Made by a program: the position numbers and the translations under genes
The notes under the pieces: model-generated
What the model was told of the DNA's origin: nothing
Database searches by the model: none
Seen by the model: only the letters and a program-made list of their open reading frames with translations
Shown here: positions 1 through 10,508 of the stretch, in pieces
Numbering within the stretch: position 1 is the stretch's first letter
How the letters are laid out: every line of letters begins with the position of its first letter
Source of the DNA: Carex sylvatica
Lineage: Eukaryota; Streptophyta; Magnoliopsida; Poales; Cyperaceae
Direction of reading: 5' to 3'
Length of the DNA: 64,000 bases
Assembly (NCBI GenBank): GCA_964058845.1
Contig: CAXKVR010000091.1
Coordinates: 284,302 to 348,301, forward strand

Positions 1-846
1 ACAAAGGCTTTCTTTAGATATGTAAATATGAAATATTGAAGTTGAGGGCGGCTAGAGTGTCAATCTAAACCTTGGTATAGCTTCTATTTATAGAGAGCTG
101 ATAAAAGAAAGTATCTGATGCTGACTGTTGCAACGGTACATCGACCGTTACAATGGTAGGATAGTCTAAACAAATTTGGACTGCAACGGTAGGGACCGTT
201 ATAACGATCCTCATAACGCGAGGCCTTGTCTCATCTACCGATCTGCGCCAGTTATTTATTTAATCCAGTGCAACAATTTTGTGGATTTATTTATTCTGTT
301 GCAACGGTTCCTGAAACATTGCAACGGTAGGCCTCACTTAGGTTAGTCTCAAGCTTATTTTACCAATTTTATAAATTGATTGTCTTTAATCTTGAGTTAA
401 TGCTTTGGCTATCAATTATCTTGTGCTTTAATACTACATCCTCGATGTTGTATTGCAGTTCATTAATTCATCATCGATGTATATTTATTGAATCTTCAAT
501 CGTCATGAACCTACACAATGTCTCAAGAAGAAAAACTGTAAAATGCAAATTATGCATGTTTTGCAAATCTAGTCCAAAAGCCAACAATCTCTCTCTTTTG
601 ATGATTTACAAAATATGCATATCAAGTGAGTGCATAAATTAGTTATTGCTACATAGTTCAGAAAATTTGAAATTTTTGAAATTTTTGTTTTTTCCTTGTT
701 CTTGTGTTTGTGTGTGGTGTGTCATGAAATATTAATATAGCATGAACTTGTAATATCTCCTTCCCATTTTGGAAATTGTCAAAAGAGCTAGAAATAAAAT
801 ATAATTATGCTCAAAATGAAGAGAGGGCTCCCACTCAATTCATGCA
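1..846 (-). repeat. Copia (Sirevirus-like) 3' LTR, partial
   Basis: The minus strand shows a purine-rich stretch at 847-858 followed at once by TGCATG, the usual polypurine-tract to LTR junction. The sequence from 846 down to the window edge is therefore read as the 3' LTR of the Copia relic at 2,351-5,300. It holds several copies of a near-palindromic motif (CCGTTGCAACGGT and variants) between 125 and 335. The other LTR was not found, so the boundary is inferred. The short ORF at 376-642 looks like chance. Confidence 0.5.
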
Positions 847-858
847 CTCCCCCTTAAT
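847..858 (-). other. Polypurine tract of the Copia relic
   Basis: Read on the minus strand this is AAATTAAGGGGGAG, directly upstream of TGCATG. Plant Copia elements prime plus-strand synthesis at such a tract immediately 5' of the 3' LTR. Its position downstream of the RNase H fragment on the same strand fits. Confidence 0.5.
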
Positions 859-1575
859 TTGATAAAATTATCAATTAAGGCCTATATATAAAAAATATCA
901 ATAAAATATTGAAATTAAAGCATGTCAATTTGCACTAAGTTTGAATTTTAAAGTGTATGTAGTGCAACATATGAAACTTTGGCTCTTATTAATCATGAAA
1001 TTGTTGAAGTTAAAATAAATGCGACTTGATCATTTGATTCTTGTAAACTAAGAGAATATTGAGATTAAAATATCGATTAAGTGTATTAGCCTCTTATTTT
1101 ATGCAAAATATTGAAATTATAGCGTGAAATTTTTAATAAATATTGAAATTTAAGAGGATATATTGATCATTTTGTTGATTCTTCTCATCGGTGTAATTTT
1201 GAAGTTTAATAAATGATCGATAGATGCTGCCTCTAAATTAGGCAAAAATATTAAAATTATATTGTTGGAACCGATCATATATTTGTCTTTTTATTTAGTC
1301 ATTTGTACATGTCATTAAATATGTGTGCCTCTAAAATAGGCGGAAATATTGAGATTATAATTATTTAAATTTGATCATTCTTGTTCTTCTAAGAATAAGA
1401 TATGTTGAAGTTTTGGAATGACCAAATAATAATTTTGTTCACTAGAAGACGCAATTCAAAAATAATATAGAGGTTAAACTTAAGCCCTAAGATACTTCAT
1501 TTTTTAAAGAAAATTAAAATTTAAATCAAAGACATGGATATTAAGATAGATTCATCTCTCCTAAACTCCAATGAA
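859..1575. other. AT-rich spacer, no gene seen
   Basis: This stretch lies between the Cys-rich ORF and the Copia polypurine tract. It is AT-rich with loose repetition of phrases such as 'aatattgaaatta' and 'gcctctaaaatagg' at roughly 100-base spacing (for example near 1,080, 1,225 and 1,330). No coding signal was seen on either strand. It may be the untranslated 3' part of the retroelement. Confidence 0.4.
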
Positions 1576-1947
1576 CTAGTTCTTCTTAGGTTTAGGCTCA
1601 ATTTCAATCTCTTTCTCCTCGTTTGGCTTCTTAGCCTCATTGTTGTTGATCTCCTCAATTGGCTTCCTCTTATGTTTGTCTAGTGCCTCACGAATGCACT
1701 TGCAGTTGACACATACGAATGAGTTAAACCTTGGATCGGTGAGATGGACCGGCTTGATGAGAACACAACAAGGATAGAATGCTTTGTCGCACTCATTGCA
1801 TGTGAACATGCTCCAAGCAGTGCCATCCCTTCCACAAGCTAAACAATTGTAGTACTTCACAGGAGAGTCGGCATCGGACTCAAGGTCGGGAAGAAATGCG
1901 TGAAATGAATACTCATGTTGGGAGTCTTGAGACCCAGTGGAAGACAT
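1576..1947 (-). CDS. Small Cys-rich zinc-finger-like protein, unknown
   Basis: This is an uninterrupted 123-codon ORF with ATG and stop. Residues 34-83 carry four Cys-x2-Cys pairs (CLAC, CNEC, CVNC, plus YPCC), a layout like treble-clef or C1/PHD-type zinc-binding domains, and the C-terminus (about residues 90-123) is a Lys/Glu-rich tail. I do not recognise the family. A TATA-like ACTATATATC lies on the minus strand at 1,997-2,006, about 50 bases upstream of the ATG. The ORF sits between the Copia pol relic and its polypurine tract on the same strand, so it could be an extra retroelement ORF, a captured host fragment, or an independent small gene. It is intact while the neighbouring pol is full of breaks. 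Coding status is likely but unproven. Confidence 0.5.
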   Translation of the reverse strand: MSSTGSQDSQHEYSFHAFLPDLESDADSPVKYYNCLACGRDGTAWSMFTCNECDKAFYPCCVLIKPVHLTDPRFNSFVCVNCKCIREALDKHKRKPIEEINNNEAKKPNEEKEIEIEPKPKKN

Positions 1948-1996
1948 GTTTATGAGGATGATAAGAATGAGATTTAAACAATGGTGTTATGAATTT

Positions 1997-2006
1997 GATA
2001 TATAGT
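1997..2006 (-). promoter_or_regulatory. TATA-like box of the Cys-rich ORF
   Basis: ACTATATATC on the minus strand, followed by an A/C/T-rich leader of about 50 bases up to the ATG at 1,947. Spacing and composition suit a plant core promoter with a short 5' UTR. No other element was recognised. Confidence 0.35.
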
Positions 2007-2350
2007 GAGGTGCCTTCAATAGGAGATGGAGTAGATTGAATTAGGGTTTCATACCCTTGATCATAAGGAATGCTAAGAAATTTGGAAATATAATTGTGAT
2101 TTTTGGCAGAAATTTTTTAGCAATAAAAAACTAGAAGGTTTAAAGAAGGAAGAATAACAAACACCGGAAGGAAATCTGCCCAAATTATGGTATACCACTA
2201 GGACCGTTGCAACAGTTCCTGAACCGTTATAATGGTAGAGGTCAGATAACATTTTCTAGATTGATATTGGAATTCAATTCAAATATTATATATATATATA
2301 TATACAAACTCAACTTTATATACCAGAAATTAATATTCTAAGGATAGCAT

Positions 2351-3063
2351 TCATATTTTGTATCGAAGTTCATTATGTTGTTGAGAATTTAGAGGTTTTG
2401 TAAATATATCGACAGTTTGATTTTTAGTGTCAACATGAATAAGTTCTACATCCCCTTTTTCAATGTGATCTCTAATGAAGTGATGTCGGATTCTTATATG
2501 TTTAGTTTTTGAATGGAGAACACAATTCTTTGATATTTGAATTGTGCTTGTATTATCACATATAATTGAAACTTTACGAAAACCAATTTCATAATCTTTT
2601 AATGTTTGCACCATCTATAGGTGTACAGCAATTTACGACTGCGACATACTCGGCTTCCATTGTAGACAGTGTGACCGATGTTTACTTTCGACTTGAACAA
2701 GATACTAGTAATCCACAAAGAAATTAACAAGTCCCACTTGTGCTCTCCCTATCTACTCTATCACCGGCAAAGTCGGCATCCGTATAATCCATAGTCCTAA
2801 ATTTAACATACCCTTAACATATTTAAAAATTCTTTAATGGCTTTGTTATGTGATTCTTTAGGATTAGCTTGAAATCTAGCACATAAACATACGACATGCA
2901 TGATATTTGGTCTACTAGCCGTTAAATAAAGTAAACCACCAATCATACCTCGACATTTGGTGTTATCCACGGGTTGTCCACTAGGATCCGAGTCGAGCTT
3001 GGCCGATGTGGCCACAGGAGTTGGACTTGGTTTGCTATCCGACATTTCGAACATCTTTATCAA
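2351..3063 (-). pseudogene. Copia pol relic: RT C-terminus and RNase H
   Basis: Minus-strand fragments read in the Copia order. 2,803-3,063 carries the RT-RNase H connector with GGLLYLTASRPNI. 2,615-2,800 carries a DADFAGD RNase H motif and TMEAEYVA, interrupted by stops. 2,351-2,614 ends with HSKTKHIRIRHHFIRDH and VDIFTKPL, the usual end of Copia RNase H. The wording of the HIRIRHHFIRD block is typical of Sirevirus-type Copia. A TAG at 3,064-3,066 separates this part from the RT fragment upstream, and further stops and frame changes follow, so the gene is dead. Confidence 0.85.
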
Positions 3064-3381
3064 CTATTTTGCATACTTGGTTTGACATATCAAAGTTCCT
3101 TTCTCGAGTTGCTTAATTTGTAATCCCAAAAAGAACTTGAGTTCACCCATCATGCTCATCTCAAATTTGCTATGCATTAATTTTAAAAACTCATCGGCAA
3201 GTGCCGCATTAGTTGAACCAAAAATAATATCATCTACATAGATTTGGAATATCAACATGTCTTTTCCATCCTTTTTGGTGAATAAGGTTGTGTCATTTTT
3301 ACCCCTATTGAAACCATTTTCATTCAAGAATGAACTAAGTATTCCATACCATGCCCTTGGAAGAGCATATTTATTTATCAA
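3064..3381 (-). pseudogene. Copia pol relic: reverse transcriptase fragment
   Basis: This fragment carries the catalytic RT motif YVDDIIFGST and the downstream FEMSMMGELKFFLGLQI, both diagnostic of plant Copia RT. The fingers and first palm motifs are absent. The reading starts in text resembling LPRAWYG and passes straight from integrase-like sequence, so about 1 kb of pol has been deleted. It continues in frame through a stop into the 2,803-3,063 fragment. Confidence 0.85.
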
Positions 3382-3405
3382 GGTTCTAGTTATTTCAAGT
3401 AGGGT

Positions 3406-3720
3406 TCAATTTTTTCTTTCAGCTACTCCATTTTGTTGTGGTGTTCTAGAGGCCAAAAATTCTTGAGTATACCCTCTATCGATGCAAAATTCACTAAATT
3501 GGGCATTTTCAAATTCTCCATCATTATCACTTCTAATTCTATTTAATTTTAAAACTCTTTCGTTCTCAACCCGGTTACATAATGTTTCAAAATTTTCAAA
3601 GGCTTCATTTTTGTGTTGTAAGAACATTACCCAAGTATACCTACTATGGTCATATACTATTACAAATGTATCTCTCTTTTTGGTCAAGCTTGGAGTACCC
3701 ACTGGTCCTAGAAGGTCCAT
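3406..3720 (-). pseudogene. Copia pol relic: integrase core fragment
   Basis: Integrase catalytic-core sequence: VYDHSRYTWVMFL, then IRSDNDGEFEN with the second catalytic Asp, then TPQQNGVAERKN with the catalytic Glu. A stop follows directly after AERKN. The integrase C-terminus is missing because the reading runs into RT sequence within about 50 bases. The N-terminal HHCC part lies further right in degenerate form. Confidence 0.85.
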
Positions 3721-5340
3721 ATGGATGAATTATAATGGTTGAGTGGTAGACACCATCATTTTTGGCTTAAAACTATTATTTGATTGTTTACCTTTTACAT
3801 ATGCATCACACAGACGGTCTCTATGTTATTTATTGGTAGTTCTCTAATGAGATTTAATTAAATTACTTTATTAATAGTATCATTACCAATATGACATAAT
3901 CTCCGATGCCACAACCTATAGTCAGATGTTGTGGCACTAAGTCAAGTTTCACCAGTTTCAAAATGATTGAAGTTTAGATGATAGACATTTTTATCTCGTT
4001 TACTTGTATAGATTATCTAATCACCTGAGGATCTAACTAAATAACACACATTAGCATCGAATTTAACATAAGATCCGGCATCACACAACTTACTTACACT
4101 AAGTAAGTTATAGGTTAAACCATCAATTAGGTATACATTCTTGATGGTTAAATTTTAGTTACCCACCATACCTGAACCTATTATTTTGGCCTTGCGTTTG
4201 TGGTTACCAAAAGTAACCCAACCACCATAATATGGTTCTAAAGTAGTGAAGTTAGATCTGTCATGGGTCATATGGTGTGAATATCCACTATCAATGATGC
4301 AAGTATTTTATTTGTGTGAAGAACTCAAACACACATACAAGAGTACATATTAGTTAACATAAATAATTAGTAACTAATACATACCTTGTTATTATCTCCC
4401 CCTACTATCTATACTCCTAGACATTGAAAATTCTTTCATTTTGATTTCCAAACATTTGAGTTTATCTTCAAGCATTTTATTTATTACTTTTAAGGTTGTA
4501 TTTTCTAACGTGAGTGGTTACAATTGTTCTACATGTAATTTACACTTATGTGACTCACTTTCATTTACCTTAATTTCAACATCAAGAATCTTAGACCTCA
4601 ATTTTTGAATTATACATTCTCTTTTAAGCAAGTCTGAATTTACTTCATCAAAGAGTTTTCTCAACTTAAAGTTCATTTTCAGAGGTTAGATTCCTTTTGG
4701 ATAAATGCTTGGTTCACGTGTGGATGTATGACACTTTGGTAAACTAGTTTGGACATCACTTGACTTGGAGGAACCACTGATTGTCTCACATTTAGATTCA
4801 TAACCATTAGAATTGAGTTTTCGAAGATCTGCTCCTTGAGATCTTCTTGTTTCTTGCTTTAGCTACTTCTCGAAGTATTTCAATAGCTTGTTTGTCAGTG
4901 ATATTGTTTCTCACGATAATCTCCTCCATGTCCACATCGGAGTCTTCATCATAGTTAGCTTATCAATGATAAGTTGGTTTCTTGCTCATCGCTTGTCTCA
5001 GCATCAAACTCATCTTCGCAACTCATGTATGATCCTTAATTTGTTAATGTCTACAATGCTTTCAACATTTTCTTACCTTGGAATCTATTTGTTGAGGACC
5101 TTGACCTCCGGTCTTACCTTCCTCTTTTAACCTTGTCTCTTGGGTAGAGTTTGTAGCAGGTCTTCATGGTATGTCCTTCCTCTTTTAACCTTCTTCTCTT
5201 CTCTTCTCTTGTTGTATTGTTGTTCGAATTCAAGCTTCCTTTGGATGATTTTAGACATAATTAGAGGATCTGTGGAGGCTTCTTGATTAATTTTGGTTAG
5301 GAAAGGATCACTTGAGGAAGATGTACATCAATTGTTCTAG
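3721..5340 (-). pseudogene. Copia gag and pre-integrase relic
   Basis: No long ORF remains. Minus-strand text near 5,150-5,175 reads GHTMKTCYKLYPRD, resembling the end of a gag CCHC zinc knuckle. The region 3,780-4,330 falls where the protease and GAG-pre-integrase segment should be. The order to the right of the integrase fragment supports gag and protease remnants of the same element. No tRNA primer site or 5' LTR was found beyond 5,300. Confidence 0.5.
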
Positions 5341-5720
5341 CTTAGTACCCACAAAAATGTACATCACAATTTCCAAAAGTTTTTAAATTCCCTCCCCAAA
5401 AGATGGTAAATGTCATTCCAAGAATTACATGCGCCATCGCTCACGAATCGAGTGCAGTTTTGCAAGAGGATATGGTTGTTGTGGTAGGGGATACTTCATA
5501 TTTAAATTAAAACATATTAATAACAGTGCAGGTATGATTAATTATGAACTTAAAATCAGTACATGATAGAAACAAATTGACCTGGAAATCATGTTGCATA
5601 ATGACGGATTATGATATCCATATTTTTCATCACATACTATCCGCACTCCCAGTTGGATACTTGTTGTGGGCACTGAAAATAGAGTTTGAAAACAAAATTC
5701 AATTTTATTAGTGCAATCAC
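5341..5720. other. No gene or recognisable element seen
   Basis: AT-rich sequence between the Copia relic and the CACTA-like end at 5,721. No ORF, LTR or clear repeat was recognised. Confidence 0.4.
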
Positions 5721-5734
5721 CACTAAAGAAATGG

Positions 5735-6170
5735 CCATTGTATATTGCACATTGTACACGGATTTAGCAATTTCATATAAACACCGTGTAAAAATTGTAA
5801 TTTTTTGGAAGTCCAAAATATCTGTGGGATCTCTACATAGATATTTATTAAAAAATCAGTGTAGAACGCCTTAAGAGAGCTACACAGACATTTATTAGGA
5901 ATTGTACATGGACTATTGTTTATATAACAGTGTAAAAAGCCTTGAGAGAGCTACACGGATATATATTAAAGAACTGTGTAGACAGGTAGGAATTGTACAT
6001 GGATTATTGTTTAAATAACAATGTAGAAAACTTGAGAGAGCTATACAGATGTTTAATAAAGAGCCGTGTAGAAAGGTAGAAATTGGACATGGTTTTATGT
6101 TTAAATAACTGTTTAGAAAGCCTTGAGAGAGTTACACGGACGTTTAATAAATAGTCGTGTAGAAAGGTTA
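5735..6170. repeat. TACACGG/CCGTGTAG subterminal repeat array
   Basis: At least four units of roughly 60-90 bases share CTTGAGAGAGCTACACGG followed by an A/T spacer and CGTGTAG. Each unit can fold as a small hairpin. Copies have diverged. Confidence 0.55.
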
Positions 6171-6247
6171 TTTTAGGGTTTTGGTTTATATAAAAGGCTT
6201 TCTCCTTGCAGCACCGCTTTGATCAATTCATATTCTCTCTCTCACAG

Positions 6248-6673
6248 TTAACAATTGAGTTGATATTTAGGTTTATCAATTAATACTTTGTATTTTACAT
6301 TATAATAATTTTGCTTACTCTCGCAAATGAGATTCAATTGCGAAATCGTACCATCCCCAAATTTGGAGTCGATACAGTACACCACATGCATTCTTGGAAG
6401 TATCACAAGCAGTACCCAATGATCCCTACAATTAAAATAATAGTAATAAATCAATATGGACTTGTGATTTAAGGAAAAGAAACATGAGTGTGAACTCTGT
6501 TGTATTACCTCTCGTGGTACAGTGCAATGATAGCTTTCAATGCAGTATTGCATCGATGCTTGGTTATAGTGTTGAATCATTATTTCGCACATCATGCCTG
6601 CATCCATATGTTCGATGAACAGGTTGTTTTTCTCAAGGGAAGGAATAATGGTGTTACAATACCTTAAAATCAT
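6248..6673 (-). pseudogene. Transposon-type Ulp1 (C48) protease fragment
   Basis: A 141-codon reading contains HWVLLVILPRMHVVYCIDS, matching the His and Asp part of the catalytic site of C48 Ulp1-like peptidases that ride in plant CACTA and Mutator elements. The Gln and Cys part of the active site, which should follow, is not present: the subterminal repeats start directly downstream. The reading also includes text that looks like retained intron (a Tyr-rich stretch around residues 74-80). It is therefore a partial exon of a dead or truncated gene. Function is inferred from this motif block only. Confidence 0.55.
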
Positions 6674-6852
6674 AATTTTCAGACTAGAGGAGGAAGGAGG
6701 TAACTGTGAAGAGAGTAAATCTGTTTTTAAAAAAAAAGTCCCATAGGGAATAAAATTGTATAATACAAATGTCCAGCGGCCGCCAAGTCAAGAAACCCCA
6801 CTGAGATTATGAAGCCCCCAGTACTAATTTTGCCCGGAAGGATTTGGCATGC

Positions 6853-7092
6853 CTAGTTATCTTCTTTTGATAGGGGGGTCTGAAGATATACCGCATGGAT
6901 CTGTCGAACATACTCTCCTAGCTGTTGTAACAACTCCTCACTGACAAGCGGTAACCGTCGGCCATCATCACCTACCAACACTTCCTGCAACAACCAATTG
7001 CATACATGGTTAAATAAACAAAAAGTGATCATGTTAATGATAATATTTAGTAAATAATTTATTAATTTGACCTCTTGACGATTGATCCCCAT
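6853..7092 (-). pseudogene. Upstream exon of the transposon Ulp1 gene
   Basis: The 3' half reads VLVGDDGRRLPLVSEELLQQ and LGEYVRQIHAVYLQ, which looks like true protein. It is preceded on the minus strand by a plausible acceptor (TTGTTGCAG) near 6,990. The 5' half of the reading is Ile/Asn/Leu-rich and is better read as intron. I do not recognise the domain. Its place just upstream of the Ulp1 fragment suggests the same gene. Confidence 0.35.
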
Positions 7093-7146
7093 CTTCGGTC
7101 ATTGGATTTTTATTCTGACATCATCATCACTAAAGCACCGCCAAAA
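7025..7146 (+). repeat. Left arm of perfect 122-bp inverted repeat
   Basis: 7,025-7,146 is, as far as I can read by eye, the exact reverse complement of 7,297-7,418, with a 150-base spacer. The arm covers an exon-intron stretch of the transposon gene. The lack of differences suggests a recent event or gene conversion. Confidence 0.85.
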
Positions 7147-7296
7147 CATAGAATCTGGCCTGTGATGATGATGTGATTGGTACAAATCTTACAGCTTGTA
7201 CCAATCCTACTGACAGCTTGTATTGTACCAATCACAGGCCAGATTCTCTATAATTTATTAATTTGTAGGATATTCAGCTTGTATGTTGGTGTTTTG

Positions 7297-7418
7297 TTTT
7301 GGCGGTGCTTTAGTGATGATGATGTCAGAATAAAAATCCAATGACCGAAGATGGGGATCAATCGTCAAGAGGTCAAATTAATAAATTATTTACTAAATAT
7401 TATCATTAACATGATCAC
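7297..7418 (-). repeat. Right arm of perfect 122-bp inverted repeat
   Basis: Partner of 7,025-7,146. The spacer and the following bases also hold partial copies of 'ttgtattgtaccaatcacaggcc' fragments near 7,218, 7,440 and 7,482, so the locus has undergone several small duplications. Confidence 0.85.
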
Positions 7419-7419
7419 A

Positions 7420-8190
7420 CTTTTTAATTATAGGATTACTTGTATTGTACCAATCACAGGCCAGAATTCTATATTTAGCTTGTATTGTACCAAAACATAG
7501 AATCTTTGTAGGCCAGATTCTATATTTAATAACCTACAAATTATACTACAAAACTGTCAGTAGAAGGGAGAATCCCTAAAAATCTTACATGAAAACATAC
7601 AAAAACTAATAAAATACTACAAAGATATCTATATATAGAGAAGAGAGAGCGATCACCTTAACTTCGATGATAGAGTCAGTGAAGGGTGGCCGCCTAATGT
7701 GAGTGAGATGAAAAACCTAGATTTTGAGACCTTTGGAGTTCTTACTGTGGGAGGAGAGAGATATTAATTTATTAATTTGGAGTGACATATTGATCAATCT
7801 CGGAAAGTTGAAACGATACCTAGGGTACTGATCAATTTGTTTTTTAAATTCTAAAAATCATTTGCCATCGGCTCCGTATCATAACCATTTACGTATATAC
7901 TTAATAACATTGGCTCTTAATCCTAACCGTTGTCGTATATACTAATTCTATCAGTGCAACACAATTGTGTATTCAAAAATCTTTGGCGAAGTCCTTCTGC
8001 ATGAAAAGGCTTCACTTCGGATTTGGCCTATATTATGTCAAACTTTCAGTTTAGGGTTGGACTGTCCGATTTGAAATGGTGCATGCCAATATTCATGCTA
8101 CTTTAAATCTATTGGTCATATTTAATTATATAATTAGTGCTACTTTAGGGAAAAGATGAAATTCAAAATCAAAAGTTTGGCGCTGGAGGG
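7420..8190. other. No gene seen
   Basis: Mixed-composition sequence with short repeats of the 'accaatcacaggcc' type at its left edge. No ORF or domain was recognised. It may be the lost 5' part of the Ulp1-bearing transposon. Confidence 0.4.
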
Positions 8191-8270
8191 AAATTTTGGC
8201 TAAACCCTAAACCCTAATTAAGAAACTGTTAAAATTTAAATCGATATGATTAATTTAAATTACTATAATT

Positions 8271-8497
8271 TTAACATGTTAAAATTTAAAAGATTTTTGA
8301 AGTTACTATAATTACAACTTATTTGATTTTCGAAGTACGTACTATAATTACAACATACGTCTTGTAATTTTCACAAAATCTTTTAAATTTAAATCATTAT
8401 TCCAAGCCGTACGTTGTAATTATAGTACGTACTTCAAAAAGCAAATAAGTTATAATTATAGTAACTTGAAAAATCTTTTAAATTTTAACATGTTTTG
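8271..8497. repeat. Fold-back repeat, arms of about 85 bp
   Basis: 8,271-8,356 and 8,409-8,497 are imperfect reverse complements sharing AAATTTAAAAGATTTTT and AGTACGTACTATAATTACAA, with a loop of about 50 bases. Outside the arms AAACCCT-like words also face each other (8,200 and 8,520). A related module recurs at 12,391, beyond the CACTA insertion. It looks like an old MITE. Confidence 0.6.
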
Positions 8498-8559
8498 GCC
8501 TGGAATTTTGATTTTAGGATTTAGGGTTTAGGGTTCACTAGTGGAAAATATGGAATCAG

Positions 8560-8930
8560 GATTGGTTATATATGCATATTAGTATTGGAATACAACCAAT
8601 CCTGATGAAGGCGAGACTGATACTACAATAATCTGGATCGGTTAAATAACCGATCCAAATAGAAACTATCAAGATCGGTTGTTTAAACAACCGATCCAGA
8701 TAGTAACTATTTGGATCGATTCTTACCTACAAACCGATCCTAATAGTTACTATTTGGATCGGTTGTTTAAACAACCGATCCAAATAATAACTATTAGGAT
8801 TGGTTGCTTAATATAACCGATCCTAATTCAAAAAAAAAAAACTTTTACGATCGGTTATTTTAAACAACCGATCCTAATAGTAGTAATCTGAATCGGTTAT
8901 TTAATACAACCAATCCTGATGTTTTATTGA
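8560..8930. repeat. GATCGGTT..AACCGATC subterminal repeats
   Basis: About ten facing pairs of the type GGATCGGTTNTTTAAANAACCGATCC, spaced by A/T-rich 'aatagtaactat'. These are likely transposase-binding repeats of this CACTA family. Further units lie at 9,755-9,925 and 12,130-12,350. Confidence 0.75.
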
Positions 8931-9569
8931 AGCTAAAAAAAAAATTTATTTATTTGACCAGCTTCCATATATATTTTACTGGCCAGCACCCTAAATTATT
9001 TGTTTTTGCACAGTAAGAAGCAATAATCAAATATCATATACACATCCTAAATTAAATATCATACACATCTTAAATTATTACAAAAAATTCATGTTCATGC
9101 AAAGTTTTGTGAAGCATTATATATTATAACAAGAAATTTAAATCCAAAAAAATTTAATTAACAAACATACAAGTGACTAATTGAGTTATTTCTTCAATTA
9201 ACACACATTTATGAAATATACACATTTATGCAATTAATATAAAGCACAACAAAAAAAAAATTACCTCTTTTCCAATCACATCACTTGGGATTAGAAAAGA
9301 CCCGAAAAACAAAAACAAAGGTAACAATTAGATGAAAAACATTTTCCAATAAAAAATACAAAAAAATGTGTTTTAAAAGTATAATAATGAGAAAAATTAG
9401 ATAAAGCTAATACCGTGATAGTTAATCGGTCAAATGATTAAGTAACTTGAGCGAGATGTCCTCAAGACTGTAAAATAATATACAAACACCATTAATTAAT
9501 TTTTGAAACAATAAAAAAAATTAAAAACTGACACAATTGAGCCGGAGGTGCGAGAGGCTCGGCTTTGAG

Positions 9570-9690
9570 AGGAAGAGACGGAGAGAGAGAGAGAGAGACA
9601 CGAAGAAGAGGGAGAGAAAGAGACAGAGAGAGAGAGAGACACAGATGACTGAGGATTTGAGAGGGAGAGACGGAGATACACAAAGAGAGA
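9570..9690. repeat. GA-rich microsatellite tract
   Basis: Runs of (GA)n inside the CACTA element. Readings rich in Leu/Ser on the opposite strand are products of this tract and not genes. Confidence 0.8.
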
Positions 9691-10093
9691 CGCTAAGTTG
9701 AAAATGAGAAGCGCAAAATAAAAATAAGAACACTAAACAGGTTATATAGGTAGTTATCAGGATCGGTTATTTCAAATAACCGATACTAATAGTTCTATTA
9801 GGATCGGTTGTTTGAAACAACCAATCTTAATACTTTTTTTTTTTTTTTGCAGAACCAACTTAAAAAAAAGAAGAAAAAATGTATTAGGATCGGTTGTTTT
9901 AAACAACCGATCATAATAGTACTATTGAAGAATGTGGCTTGGGTATTTTAAAAAAAAATTTAAAGGTTATTTTTAGTAAAATATATTGAAGAATGGGTAA
10001 AAATAAAAATGTCAAAAAATCTAGTGTAACTTAATATTTGCATTGAATATCTTCGTGAAAGACAAATATCTGTTTTATATATATTTTTTACAG

Positions 10094-10499
10094 AGGAGGG
10101 TTCCAATGCCTTATCTTTTTCATATCTCATCATACCTCATATTTTATTTTTTTATTTTCAAAGTTCGAATAATCGATCAGAACCATTCAACATAATATTT
10201 ATACTAAAATATGCATGGAGATAAAATTTAATATTTTTTTAAAATTATTTTACTAATTTTTAAGATAGATACAAAATCACTGTTTTTGAATCGTTCAAAA
10301 AACAGTGATTTTCTACCCATCTTAAAAAATAGTAAAAAAAATTCAAAATTATAAAATTTCATCCCTAACCATATTTTTATATATATATCATGTTGAACGG
10401 TTCAGAACGACAAGTTAGACTTTGAAAATAAAGATATAAAATATGAGGTATGATGAAATATGAAAGATATGAGGCATTGGAAGTTTGGAACCCTCCTCA
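10094..10499. mobile_element. Fold-back MITE A
   Basis: Long inverted repeat: the left end GAGGAGGGTTCCAA through CATACCTCATATTTT matches the right end in reverse, AAAATATGAGGTATGATG to TTGGAACCCTCCTC. Total about 406 bp with no coding content. No clean target duplication was found. Confidence 0.7.
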
Positions 10500-10508
10500 T
10501 TTTTAGAC

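Larger units (their letters stand above)
5721..7420 (-). mobile_element. CACTA-like relic with Ulp1 gene fragment
   Basis: CACTAAAGAA at 5,721 begins a stretch (to about 6,170) of repeated units in which TACACGG and CCGTGTA face each other about 15-20 bases apart. That layout matches CACTA subterminal repeats. Immediately inside are minus-strand exons of a transposon-type Ulp1 protease. No matching right end or TSD was found, so the right boundary is arbitrary and the element is probably truncated. Confidence 0.45.

Noticed and set aside
376..642. 88-codon ORF in the Copia LTR
   Set aside because: Random composition (Ile, Cys, Ser-rich), no domain, lies within LTR sequence on the opposite strand to the element.
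8199..8535. AAACCCT telomere-like words
   Set aside because: Only two or three units on each side of a fold-back element; no interstitial telomere array.
9492..9733. Three overlapping Leu/Ser-rich minus-strand ORFs
   Set aside because: All come from one GA microsatellite tract read in different frames.
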